A DNA stretch of 64,000 bases, from the NCBI GenBank assembly GCA_964399465.1, contig CAYNRA010000004.1:1-64000 (forward strand), read 5' to 3'. Below the pieces are notes generated by a model. It was not told the DNA's origin. It was given only the letters and a program-made list of their open reading frames with translations, and made no database searches. The position numbers were made by a program, and so were the translations under genes. Position 1 is the stretch's first letter, and every line of letters starts with the position of its first letter. Of this stretch, positions 1-8,140 are shown piece by piece. Source of the stretch: CAYNRA01 sp964399465 (GTDB taxonomy: Bacteria; Bacteroidota; Bacteroidia; Cytophagales; Spirosomataceae).

Positions 1-800
1 TTCAAAACACGAAGGCTTTTTTCAAACAAGGTTTCGTCGAATCAATTGATATCAGCCGTCTCGAAGTTCAACGAAATAACCTCTTGACAGAACGTCGTAA
101 AGTGGCTAATCTCGTGGAATTATCGTATCAGTTGCTCAAATTTCAAATGTCTTATGACAGAACTCGTCCTATTTTCTTGAAAGATAAATTGGAAGAAGCA
201 TCTGTAAAAGCACTGGCGACGCTCCGGTACGAAGAAGTACGTCCTGAAAATCGGGTGGAATATCAGCAATTGGAAACACAACGCCAATTGACCAATTTAA
301 ACATTGAACGTTACCAGAAAGCGTATTTACCCTCTGTTTTCTTCACAGGAAGTTTAGGCGCAGGACACAGTAACACGGTTTTTAATCCGTTCGAAAGATG
401 GTTTGGTGCCTCAGCAGTTTCTATTGGCGTGAATATTCCGATATACGACAGTGGTATGAAGAAAGTGCAAATCCAACGCCAGCAACTGAGTTTAATCAAG
501 TTGGATAATGCGATGAAATTAACCAAAAACTCCTTTGAACTTCAGAATAATCAAGCGTTTGCCAATATGCAAAATGGTTTGGAAAGTCTTGAAATTCAAC
601 GTAGAAATATGGAGTTAGCCAATGAGGTTGTGCGGGTTGCCCAACTGAAATTCCAGCAAGGTGTTGGGTCTAATTTGGAAATTACCAATGCTGAAAACGA
701 TTTAAAGCAGGCACAAACGAATTATTTTGCTGCACTTTATGATATTTTAATTGCCAAAATTGACCTAGACAAGGCACAAGGTAAATTGAACTTTAATTAA
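1..800 (+). CDS. TolC-family outer-membrane efflux protein, 5' end cut by the window
   Basis: The frame is open from base 3 with no start before the window edge, so only about the last 265 residues are present. The visible part is the second half of a TolC-type outer-membrane factor: long amphipathic alpha-helical stretches rich in Gln, Asn, Glu and Lys, a short beta segment ending in a Pro-rich turn (VNIPIYDSGMKKVQ), then a helix with the LKFQQGVGSNLEITNAENDL pattern typical of these proteins. Forty bases downstream starts the RND adaptor and then the RND pump, so this should be the outer-membrane channel of a tripartite efflux system. Substrate is not readable from the sequence. A TTG at 84 lies inside the gene and is not a real start. 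Confidence 0.9.
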   Translation, partial: QNTKAFFKQGFVESIDISRLEVQRNNLLTERRKVANLVELSYQLLKFQMSYDRTRPIFLKDKLEEASVKALATLRYEEVRPENRVEYQQLETQRQLTNLNIERYQKAYLPSVFFTGSLGAGHSNTVFNPFERWFGASAVSIGVNIPIYDSGMKKVQIQRQQLSLIKLDNAMKLTKNSFELQNNQAFANMQNGLESLEIQRRNMELANEVVRVAQLKFQQGVGSNLEITNAENDLKQAQTNYFAALYDILIAKIDLDKAQGKLNFN

Positions 801-839
801 TCCATTTCAAAGAAATCGTACCGTAAATTAATAATACCA

Positions 840-1973
840 ATGAAATTTTTATCAATAATTGCTTTTGCTGGACTCATGCTCACCGCTGTTGCTTGTGGTG
901 ATAAAGAAGATAATTCATTAGAAGGCAAAAAAGCGAAATTAGTAGCATTACAAAGCCAACAAGCTGAAATTCAGGCAAGCATCAAGGCGCTTCAAGCAGA
1001 AATTGAAAAGGCAGAGCCGAATAAATCTGTAAAGGTGAAATCCGTTTCAACAATGCCAATTATCTCGCAACAGTTTGACCACTTCGTAGAAGCTACCGGT
1101 CGTCTGGATGCCGTAAATAACGTCTTGGTGAGTCCACAAATGGGAGGAGCCATCACAGCTCTTTATGTAAAAGAGGGAGATATGGTGACGAAAGGCCAAC
1201 GTATTGCCACCATCGATAATACGGTAATGCGTAATTCTATCCAAGAAATCATGATTCAATTGGAAACAGCGAAAACGCTTTTCGAAAGACAAAAAGCACT
1301 TTGGGAACAAAAAATTGGTACAGAAGTACAGTATATCCAAGCAAAAGCGCAAGTAGAGTCCATTGAAAAACGTCTCGCAACTTTGAAATCTCAAGATGCG
1401 ATGAACATTGTTGTTGCGCCTATTTCTGGTCAAATTGATGAAGTTCGTATGAAACCAGGTGAAATGTCTGCACCAGGAATTGGAATTGTTCGAATTGTAA
1501 ATAGTGCCAATCTGAAAGTTGTAGCGAGTGTTCCAGATACGTACGCTGGTACAATTGCCAAAGGTGACGTAGTTCAAATTCGTTTCCCTGACCTAAACAA
1601 AGAAATGACTGCGCGCCTGACATTCGTAGGTCAAACCATTAATCCAGCTTCTAGAACGTTCCCTGTTGAGGCACAATTGAGTTCAGTAGATAAACAATTA
1701 AAGCCTAATTTAACGGCTGAAATCAAAATCAATGACCAATCTCGCGCGGGTGTTATCGCCATTCCTCAGAACATTGTACAACGTACAGAACAAGGAACAG
1801 TCGTTTATGTGGCTGTGAAAGAAGGAAACCAATTCGTAGCCAAACAACGCATTATCTCTACAGGATTAAGTTATGACGGAAAAGTAGAAGTTTTGACAGG
1901 ACTTACGGTAGGTGACTTACTGATTTCTGAAGGATATCAAGAGTTAGTAGATGGTCAAGTTGTTTCTTTTTGA
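840..1973 (+). CDS. RND efflux periplasmic adaptor (membrane-fusion lipoprotein)
   Basis: 377 residues. The N-terminus is a lipoprotein signal (hydrophobic stretch then a lipobox-like TAVAC, Cys at residue 19), so it should be anchored to the inner membrane and face the periplasm. A short coiled coil (about 28-60) is followed by a biotinyl-lipoyl half motif (ALYVKEGDMVTKGQRIATID), an alpha-hairpin (about 135-185), the second lipoyl half (IVVAPISGQIDEVRMKPGEM) and a C-terminal beta-barrel/MPD region. This is the order of AcrA/MexA-type adaptors. It lies between the outer-membrane factor and the RND pump (12 bases to the pump start), so the three genes form one operon. Substrate class unknown. 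Confidence 0.93.
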   Translation: MKFLSIIAFAGLMLTAVACGDKEDNSLEGKKAKLVALQSQQAEIQASIKALQAEIEKAEPNKSVKVKSVSTMPIISQQFDHFVEATGRLDAVNNVLVSPQMGGAITALYVKEGDMVTKGQRIATIDNTVMRNSIQEIMIQLETAKTLFERQKALWEQKIGTEVQYIQAKAQVESIEKRLATLKSQDAMNIVVAPISGQIDEVRMKPGEMSAPGIGIVRIVNSANLKVVASVPDTYAGTIAKGDVVQIRFPDLNKEMTARLTFVGQTINPASRTFPVEAQLSSVDKQLKPNLTAEIKINDQSRAGVIAIPQNIVQRTEQGTVVYVAVKEGNQFVAKQRIISTGLSYDGKVEVLTGLTVGDLLISEGYQELVDGQVVSF

Positions 1974-1985
1974 GTAAAATATTAG

Positions 1986-4900
1986 ATGAATAAATCAATG
2001 CAAGAAAATCATAACCAACCCGAAGAGGAAGTTTACAGTAAAGGGTTTATTTACAATATGATTGGCAGTTTAGCCAAAAATAAAACCACCGTTTACTTGT
2101 TAATTGCCCTCGTAACGATTGCCGGATACTTTATATTCAATGGTTTACCCAAAGAACAGTTTCCGGAAATTGTTGTCCCGCAAGTATATGTAAACACAGT
2201 TTACGCAGGTACTGCACCGTCAGATATTGAAAATTTGATCAATAAACCGCTTGAAAAACAGCTAAAAGCAGAGAAAGGTGTCAAACGTATTAAATCAAAT
2301 GCGTTGCAAGACGTATCCGTTATTTTGGTCGAATTTCAAACGAATGTCGATGTCCAAGAAGCCAAAGAAAGGGTGAAAAGTGCCATCGATAGAGCACGAA
2401 GAGATTTACCCACCGACTTGACACAAGACCCCACAGCTCTTGAGGTCAATTTCTCGGAATTTCCAATCATGAACATCAATTTGGCAGGAGATTTTCCTTT
2501 GGACAAATTGAAAAAATACGCGGAAATCATCCAAGATAAAATTGAAGCCATGCCTGAAATCACACGTGTGGATATTGTAGGGGCATTGGATAGAGAGATT
2601 CAAATCAATATGGATTTGGCAAAAATGAAAGCGTATGGAGTTACTTTCTACGAAGTTCAATCGGCTATCCAAGGTGAAAACGTGAATATCTCAGGAGGAG
2701 ATCTTAACGTGGATAATATCCGAAGAACGCTCCGTGTAAAAGGAGAGTTTAAGTCGATTGAGCAGATTCAGAATGTGATTATTCGGTCTGGTCAAGGGGC
2801 TACAGTTCGTCTTTCTGAAATCGCNNNNNNNNNNNNNNNNNNNNNNNNNNNNNNNNNNNNNNNNNNNNNNNNNNNNNNNNNNNNNNNNNNNNNNNNNNNN
2901 NNNNNNNNNNNNNNNNNNNNNNNNATCAATACGGTTGTGATGGGCTTTATTTTTGTCGTGCTAGTACTCATGTTCTTCATGGGCGTACGTGATGCTATTT
3001 TTGTGGGTTTATCGGTGCCCTTATCCGCTTTACTCGCTTTCTTCCCGCTACTCCTGATGGGCTTTACCATCAATACCATCGTATTGTTTGCCTTTCTTTT
3101 AGGTCTTGGAATTGTCGTGGATGATGCCATCGTCGTTATTGAAAACTCCCACCGGATTTTTAATCAATACAAACATTTGACCATCACAGAATCCGTAAAA
3201 ATGGCGGCTTCGCAGGTATTTGTCCCTGTACTTTCGGGTACCTTGACAACCATCGCCCCGTTCTTCCCACTTCTATTTTGGCCTGGTATTGTTGGTGAAT
3301 TTATGAAATATCTACCATTCACCCTCATCTTTACACTTACTGCCTCGCTCATCGTCTCGTATCTCATGAACCCTATTTTTGCGATTACATTCATGAAGCG
3401 AGAAGAAGATGACAGAAACGTACAGAGTGGATTTGCCCCATTGAAAAAACCATTGATTATCTTGGGTTCTTTGGCTGCATTCTCGTACATCATTGCATTC
3501 TCAAGTTCTAGCGATGCTTTCAAAGGTTTAGCTAACTTGCTTGTATTCTTTGCAATTCTGTATGTTTTCAATCATTTTATCTTGACACCGAAGATAATTA
3601 CACCATTCCAAGAGTCTATTTTACCCAAAATGAAGTCGGGTTACCAAAAACTCATTGCTTGGGTAATTACTGGATGGAGACCCGTATATGCCGTACTTTC
3701 GATGTTTGTATTATTGATTTTGACGTTCATCGCTATGGGTATTGTGAAACCAAAAGTGATTTTCTTCCCAAGTGGCGACCCAGACTACGTCTATATCTAC
3801 AACGTTCTACCCGTCGGTACGGATGCACGTAAAACAGATGCCGTAACAAGAGAAATCGAAAAACGTGTTTTTGAAGTTCTACAAAAGAACAACGCAATGA
3901 CTGCTGTGAATTCTGTCATTTCAAATGTTGGGAAAAATGCAGGCGACCCAATGAACCCAGATCGTTCTGCGACACCGCACAAATCAAAAGTGACTGTTGC
4001 TTTTGTGAGCAAAGAACACCGCGGAAATGTATCGTCTCAGGACATCTTGGACAAAATCAGAGAGCGCGTAAAAGGAATACCTGGTGCTGAAATCTCCGTA
4101 GAAAGAGAAAGAAATGGGCCACCAACCGGAAAACCTATCACCATTGAAATCGTCGGAGAAGATTTTGATAGATTGATTACTCTTGAAAAAGAAATTAGAG
4201 AGAAAATCGCCAATTCTGGAATCCAAGGAATTGATGAACTCAAGTCGGACTTGGTGACCAATAAACCGGAAATTGTTGTTAATATCGATAGAGAAAAAGC
4301 ATCGCGTGAGGGAATCGCTACTTCTCAAATTGCCATGGCGCTTCGTACAGGATTATTCGGACAAGAAATTTCTAAGTTTAGAGATGCAGAGGACGAATAC
4401 CCGATCCAACTGAGATTGAAAGAAGCAGACAGAGCAAGTATCGAGAAATTATTCTCCATGAATATCACGTATCGGGATATGAATATGGGGGGTATTTTAA
4501 GAAGTGTTCCCCTTTCGTCGGTCGCTGATATTTCGTACTCTACGACATACAGCCAAATCAACCGCAAAGACAACGAACGGATTGTCACTTTGAGCTCAGA
4601 TGTGGTGGAGCCCTATAACCCGACCGAAGTGAACAAGCAAATCTTAGCCACAGTTTCGGAGATTGAGCTTCCAGCAGGATATACAATTCGTCAAGGTGGA
4701 GAGCAAGAAGAACAAGCAGAAGCCATGAGTTTCTTGGGTGGCGCCTTTGGAATTGCCCTGATTCTTATCTTCTTGATTTTAACAGTTCAGTTTAATTCAT
4801 TGGTGAAGCCGTTGATTATCTATGTAACGATTGTACTTAGCTTAATCGGTGTTTTACTCGGATTTATGGTGTTTAACATGACTTTCTCCGTGATTATGTC

Positions 4901-5312
4901 AGGGGTTGGTATCATCGCTCTTGCTGGTATTGTCGTGAAAAACGGAATTCTTTTGATTGAATTTATTGATACACTCATTGAAAAAGGAGTTCCGATGAGA
5001 CAGGCTATTATTGAAGGTGGTTCTGCACGTTTGACTCCGGTTTTATTGACTGCCTCTTCGGCTGTTTTAGGAATGATTCCACTTGCAATTGGGTTGGCGT
5101 TTGACTTCTCTGCCTTACTCGTTGACCTAAAATGGTCTGTAAATATTGGTGGTGATAGTGCCGTTTTCTGGAATATCTTAGCTTGGACAATCATCTTCGG
5201 CTTGATTTTCTCCACTATCCTCACACTTGTCATAGTACCTTGTTTGTATTATTTGAACGAACGTGCGAAAGCAAAGTTCTCCAAGAAAAATACACTAGCT
5301 GTGGCAGAATAA
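1986..5312 (+). CDS. RND-family efflux pump, inner-membrane subunit (contains a sequence gap)
   Basis: Proton-driven AcrB/MexB-type exporter. Seen: N-terminal membrane helix, a porter domain with the APSDIENLINKPLEKQL motif, the membrane block with GIVVDDAIVVIEN carrying the proton-relay Asp pair (about residues 379-380 in the gapped numbering), a second porter domain, and the C-terminal helices with GIVVKNGILLIEF. A 100-N gap (2825-2924) falls between the first porter subdomain (RLSEI) and the next membrane helix (INTVVMGF). In AcrB about 80 residues separate these points, but 100 N leaves room for only about 34, so the gap is probably under-sized. The frame happens to agree on both sides. 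Third gene of the efflux operon; a terminator follows. Could be a multidrug or organic-solvent pump; the sequence does not show which. Confidence 0.93.
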   Translation: MNKSMQENHNQPEEEVYSKGFIYNMIGSLAKNKTTVYLLIALVTIAGYFIFNGLPKEQFPEIVVPQVYVNTVYAGTAPSDIENLINKPLEKQLKAEKGVKRIKSNALQDVSVILVEFQTNVDVQEAKERVKSAIDRARRDLPTDLTQDPTALEVNFSEFPIMNINLAGDFPLDKLKKYAEIIQDKIEAMPEITRVDIVGALDREIQINMDLAKMKAYGVTFYEVQSAIQGENVNISGGDLNVDNIRRTLRVKGEFKSIEQIQNVIIRSGQGATVRLSEIXXXXXXXXXXXXXXXXXXXXXXXXXXXXXXXXXXINTVVMGFIFVVLVLMFFMGVRDAIFVGLSVPLSALLAFFPLLLMGFTINTIVLFAFLLGLGIVVDDAIVVIENSHRIFNQYKHLTITESVKMAASQVFVPVLSGTLTTIAPFFPLLFWPGIVGEFMKYLPFTLIFTLTASLIVSYLMNPIFAITFMKREEDDRNVQSGFAPLKKPLIILGSLAAFSYIIAFSSSSDAFKGLANLLVFFAILYVFNHFILTPKIITPFQESILPKMKSGYQKLIAWVITGWRPVYAVLSMFVLLILTFIAMGIVKPKVIFFPSGDPDYVYIYNVLPVGTDARKTDAVTREIEKRVFEVLQKNNAMTAVNSVISNVGKNAGDPMNPDRSATPHKSKVTVAFVSKEHRGNVSSQDILDKIRERVKGIPGAEISVERERNGPPTGKPITIEIVGEDFDRLITLEKEIREKIANSGIQGIDELKSDLVTNKPEIVVNIDREKASREGIATSQIAMALRTGLFGQEISKFRDAEDEYPIQLRLKEADRASIEKLFSMNITYRDMNMGGILRSVPLSSVADISYSTTYSQINRKDNERIVTLSSDVVEPYNPTEVNKQILATVSEIELPAGYTIRQGGEQEEQAEAMSFLGGAFGIALILIFLILTVQFNSLVKPLIIYVTIVLSLIGVLLGFMVFNMTFSVIMSGVGIIALAGIVVKNGILLIEFIDTLIEKGVPMRQAIIEGGSARLTPVLLTASSAVLGMIPLAIGLAFDFSALLVDLKWSVNIGGDSAVFWNILAWTIIFGLIFSTILTLVIVPCLYYLNERAKAKFSKKNTLAVAE
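2825..2924. other. Assembly gap, 100 N, inside the RND pump gene
   Basis: Exactly 100 N, the usual placeholder for a gap of unknown size. Family comparison suggests roughly 230-240 bases are really missing. Confidence 0.99.
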
Positions 5313-5323
5313 GCGTTCTATAA

Positions 5324-5378
5324 ACGTAGTTTGGTTCGTTAGATTCATAATCCCGAGAAATTCACTTGAATTCTCGGG
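5324..5378. repeat. 55-bp direct repeat, copy 1 (flanks assembly gap)
   Basis: 55 bases identical to 5479-5533. The copies abut the two sides of a 100-N gap and both end in the terminator stem. This is what two overlapping contig ends that were never merged look like. Confidence 0.95.
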
Positions 5379-5478
5379 NNNNNNNNNNNNNNNNNNNNNN
5401 NNNNNNNNNNNNNNNNNNNNNNNNNNNNNNNNNNNNNNNNNNNNNNNNNNNNNNNNNNNNNNNNNNNNNNNNNNNNNN
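5379..5478. other. Assembly gap, 100 N, probably false
   Basis: 100 N flanked by an exact 55-bp duplication. The contigs most likely overlap by 55 bases, in which case no sequence is missing and one repeat copy is artificial. Confidence 0.95.
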
Positions 5479-5533
5479 ACGTAGTTTGGTTCGTTAGATT
5501 CATAATCCCGAGAAATTCACTTGAATTCTCGGG
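5479..5533. repeat. 55-bp direct repeat, copy 2 (flanks assembly gap)
   Basis: Second copy of the 5324-5378 sequence; this one continues into the T-run of the terminator, so it is the complete contig. Confidence 0.95.
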
Positions 5534-5542
5534 ATTTTTTTT
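5507..5542 (+). terminator. Rho-independent terminator of the RND efflux operon
   Basis: CCCGAGAA / TTCTCGGG stem with an 11-base loop, followed by A then eight T. A hairpin like this may also explain why the assembly broke here. Confidence 0.85.
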
Positions 5543-5571
5543 GCTACTAATTAGATTTTTAGAATGTACTA

Positions 5572-5602
5572 TTGCATTTTAATTATTTTAAATGTAGTTT
5601 TG
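5572..5602 (+). promoter_or_regulatory. Candidate Bacteroidota promoter for xylA
   Basis: TTG at 5572, 20 bases, then TAGTTTTG (5595-5602), which matches TAnnTTTG. The predicted transcript would have about a 105-base leader before xylA. Confidence 0.4.
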
Positions 5603-5714
5603 ACACTTAATAACCTATCATTTATTCTATAGACCTAAAAAGAGGGCATGGGCGTGTTTCATGTCTCTCTTTTTTCTTAAAATTTGAAACGAAATTTAAC
5701 CGAACGAATAGCAA

Positions 5715-7055
5715 ATGAATAAGATTCAAGTCACTCTCGGAGATAAAACGTATTTCCCTTTCTTGTCTGGGCCAGTTGCGTACGAAGGACGTACTTCTGA
5801 CAACCCGCTTGCCTTTAAATTTTATGACGCAGATCGCGTGGTCGCTGGTAAAACCATGCGCGAACATTTACGGTTTGCTGTAGCTTACTGGCATACGTTC
5901 TGTGGAACAGGCGGTGACCCATTCGGCCCTGGAACCAAACAGTTTCCTTGGGATATTTCAACTGATCCGCTTGGTGCTGCACACGAGAAAATGGATGCTG
6001 CATTCGAATTTTTTACGAAGCTTGGAACAGGTTTTTGGTGTTTCCACGACGTAGATATGTCGCCAGAAGGAAATTCATTGACTGAATATGAATCTAATCT
6101 TCGTAAAATGGTGGATTATGCCAAAGAGAAACAAAAAGCATCGGGTGTACAACTTTTGTGGGGAACAGCTAACTTATTCTCGAACCCACGCTACATGAAT
6201 GGGGCTTCTACGAATCCTAATTTTGAAGTAGTCGCACACGCAGGATTGCAAGTGAAAAACTGCATCGACGCAACAGTTGAGTTAGGTGGTGAAGGATATG
6301 TTTTTTGGGGTGGAAGAGAAGGATACATGTCTTTGCTCAATACGCAGACCAAAAAAGAGCTAGACAATATGGGGCGTTTCTTGACAATGGCAAAAGAGTA
6401 TGGACGTCAAAACGGGTTTACAGGTAAATTCTACATTGAGCCAAAACCATGCGAACCGTCAAAACATCAATACGATTACGACGCACAAACAGTCATTGGA
6501 TTTCTTCGTCAACATGGTTTAGAAAATGATTTCCAATTGAATTTGGAGGTAAATCATGCCACTTTGGCTGGACATACATTTGCACACGAATTGCAGATGG
6601 CAGTAGATGCCGGAATGCTCGGAAGTATAGATGCCAATCGGGGAGACTACCAAAATGGATGGGATACAGACCAATTCCCTGTTGATTTGTACGAATTGAC
6701 CGAAGCCATGTTGATTATTCTTGAAAATGGTGGATTTACAACCGGTGGAATTAACTTTGACGCTAAAACGCGCCGTAATTCAACTGACTTGGAAGACATT
6801 TTTATTGCTCATATTGGTGGAATGGACGCTTTCGCGCGCGCGCTGTTGGTTGCCAATGATTTGCTTGAAAAATCACCTTATAAAAAATTGAGAGCGCAAA
6901 GATACAGTAGCTTTGATACCGGTTTAGGCGCTCAATTTACGCAAGGCGAACTTTCTCTAGATGATTTAGCCCGCATTGCCAAAGAAGTAGGTGAACCTGC
7001 TCAAATAAGCGGAAAACAAGAGTATTTTGAGACATTGATCAATCAATACATTTAA
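5715..7055 (+). CDS. xylA: Xylose isomerase
   Basis: 446 residues, the usual length of the longer (class II) xylose isomerases. Converts D-xylose to D-xylulose (often also glucose to fructose) in the cytoplasm, using two divalent metals. Seen: the catalytic HDVD (H111 and D114), the WGGREGY segment, the metal-binding FYIEPKP and LEVNHATLAGHTF blocks, and the C-terminal DANRGDYQNGWDTDQFP metal site; no key residue is missing. It stands alone: no xylulokinase, transporter or regulator is adjacent, and it has its own candidate promoter and a strong terminator, so it is probably monocistronic. Confidence 0.97.
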   Translation: MNKIQVTLGDKTYFPFLSGPVAYEGRTSDNPLAFKFYDADRVVAGKTMREHLRFAVAYWHTFCGTGGDPFGPGTKQFPWDISTDPLGAAHEKMDAAFEFFTKLGTGFWCFHDVDMSPEGNSLTEYESNLRKMVDYAKEKQKASGVQLLWGTANLFSNPRYMNGASTNPNFEVVAHAGLQVKNCIDATVELGGEGYVFWGGREGYMSLLNTQTKKELDNMGRFLTMAKEYGRQNGFTGKFYIEPKPCEPSKHQYDYDAQTVIGFLRQHGLENDFQLNLEVNHATLAGHTFAHELQMAVDAGMLGSIDANRGDYQNGWDTDQFPVDLYELTEAMLIILENGGFTTGGINFDAKTRRNSTDLEDIFIAHIGGMDAFARALLVANDLLEKSPYKKLRAQRYSSFDTGLGAQFTQGELSLDDLARIAKEVGEPAQISGKQEYFETLINQYI

Positions 7056-7079
7056 ATAAAAGAGGAGATTACTTCTTAT

Positions 7080-7118
7080 AGCCTGAAGCCTACATAGGTT
7101 TCAGGCTTTTTCTTTTTG
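7080..7118 (+). terminator. Terminator of xylA
   Basis: AGCCTGAA / TTCAGGCT stem, 12-base loop, then a T-rich tail. Confidence 0.85.
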
Positions 7119-7211
7119 ATTTTATGAAGGATTACCGAAAAAAGAATAAATTGAAAAAACTAAAATTTATTTGTAGATTGTGTCTGATTAGTACATCAAA
7201 AGATAGTAAAA

Positions 7212-7745
7212 ATGATAGAAGTCCTTCAACAACTTGTTCAGCAAGTAGGCCAAAAAGCAGTAGTAGAAAATCCAGCAGTTCCGAATGCATTGAATGCGCA
7301 GACTATGGAATTGATATCTGGAAATTTAATTCAAGAATTGACGCAAAAAGCGGGTTCTGTGGAAGGTATTCAGCAAATTGCTGGTTTACTTGGTTCACCT
7401 TCGAATATCAATGTGAACAACCCATTGATTGGTTCATTGATTGAAAAGATTGCGCCAACACTTACACAAAACTTAAACATTAGCCCAACTACCGCGCAGA
7501 GTGTAGTTGAATCACTTATTCCGGCTGTCATGGGGTTGTTTTCTTCCAAAATTGCTGATCCCAATGATAGTAGTATTTCTATGGAATCTATCGTTCAGAA
7601 TTTAGCTGGAAACACGGATGTCAGTTCTATCATGGGACAGATTGGTTCTGTTTTTTCGGATGGAAAAGTAGATATGAACGATTTGAAGGGACTCACAGAT
7701 AAAGGAGGATTTGGGGATTTGTTGGGTGGTTTTTTTGGTAAATAA
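7212..7745 (+). CDS. DUF937-like small helical protein
   Basis: 177 residues, no signal peptide and no clear membrane helix. It is rich in Gln, Asn, Ile and Gly, with repeated amphipathic helices of the form LIxxLIEKIAPTL and a C-terminal acidic EF-hand-like stretch (DGKVDMNDLKGL) followed by a Gly-rich tail GGFGDLLGGFFGK. The pattern resembles Bacteroidota proteins annotated as DUF937/YidB-like, whose function is unknown. The DxKxDxNDxxxL segment could bind calcium but that is inference. An overlapping frame starting at 7124 is Lys/Ser-rich and looks like a shadow. A hairpin follows the gene. Confidence 0.75.
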   Translation: MIEVLQQLVQQVGQKAVVENPAVPNALNAQTMELISGNLIQELTQKAGSVEGIQQIAGLLGSPSNINVNNPLIGSLIEKIAPTLTQNLNISPTTAQSVVESLIPAVMGLFSSKIADPNDSSISMESIVQNLAGNTDVSSIMGQIGSVFSDGKVDMNDLKGLTDKGGFGDLLGGFFGK

Positions 7746-7760
7746 ATTAGTACTGAATAT

Positions 7761-7810
7761 GTAGTAAGAATCGGTTTTTGTACTTACCCTACAGAAACCG
7801 ATTCTTACTT
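7761..7810 (+). terminator. Long hairpin, probable terminator of the DUF937-like gene
   Basis: AGTAAGAATCGGTTTTTGT pairs with ACAGAAACCGATTCTTACT (19 bp, one mismatch) over a short loop; only a short T-run (TTTT) follows, so termination may be imperfect. Confidence 0.6.
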
Positions 7811-8140
7811 TTAGGTTGATTTTGCCCGCGAAACTCTCTTGAATGTATGCTGTGAAAGGAAAAGGGTTAAAACATGCATTTGAAAATTTTGACAAAATCA
7901 TTCTATTTACTTCTACTCCTTTTGAGGTATTTTTAATTTTTTTGTCGCTTACATCATGAAATAGTTTTATTTTTGTTTGACTTGATTCAGCAGAAAATGA
8001 ATTGTCCGGTATAACTATGTGAGTTGTATAGAAACTAAGTGTGCCGAAAAATAGATTGTCTTTAACTACTTTCTTACAGTTTTCTTCCAATTTTTATTTA
8101 TTAAAAAAACAGATAAACTCACGTACTAAAAAGTGACTAT
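7811..8140. other. Non-coding stretch before the repeat/beta-barrel gene
   Basis: 330 AT-rich bases without a credible gene. A weak promoter candidate for the next gene is TTTG (7941) - 23 bases - TATTTTTG (7968-7975); it would leave a leader of about 160 bases. Nothing else was recognised. Confidence 0.5.

Noticed and set aside
1047..1577. 176-codon antisense frame in the RND adaptor
   Set aside because: Composition is typical of an antisense frame (Asn, Phe, His, Cys-rich); the sense gene has clear domains.
5324..5533. Direct repeats as a transposon or integration footprint
   Set aside because: The copies touch a 100-N placeholder on both sides and contain a terminator; this is an assembly artefact.
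7124..7444. 106-codon frame over the start of the DUF937-like gene
   Set aside because: Lys/Ser-rich, no family pattern, and it overlaps the better-supported gene starting at 7212; also begins right after the xylA terminator.
7602..8090. 162-codon frame on the minus strand
   Set aside because: Partly antisense to the DUF937-like gene and partly over non-coding sequence; composition and lack of a start signal point to chance.
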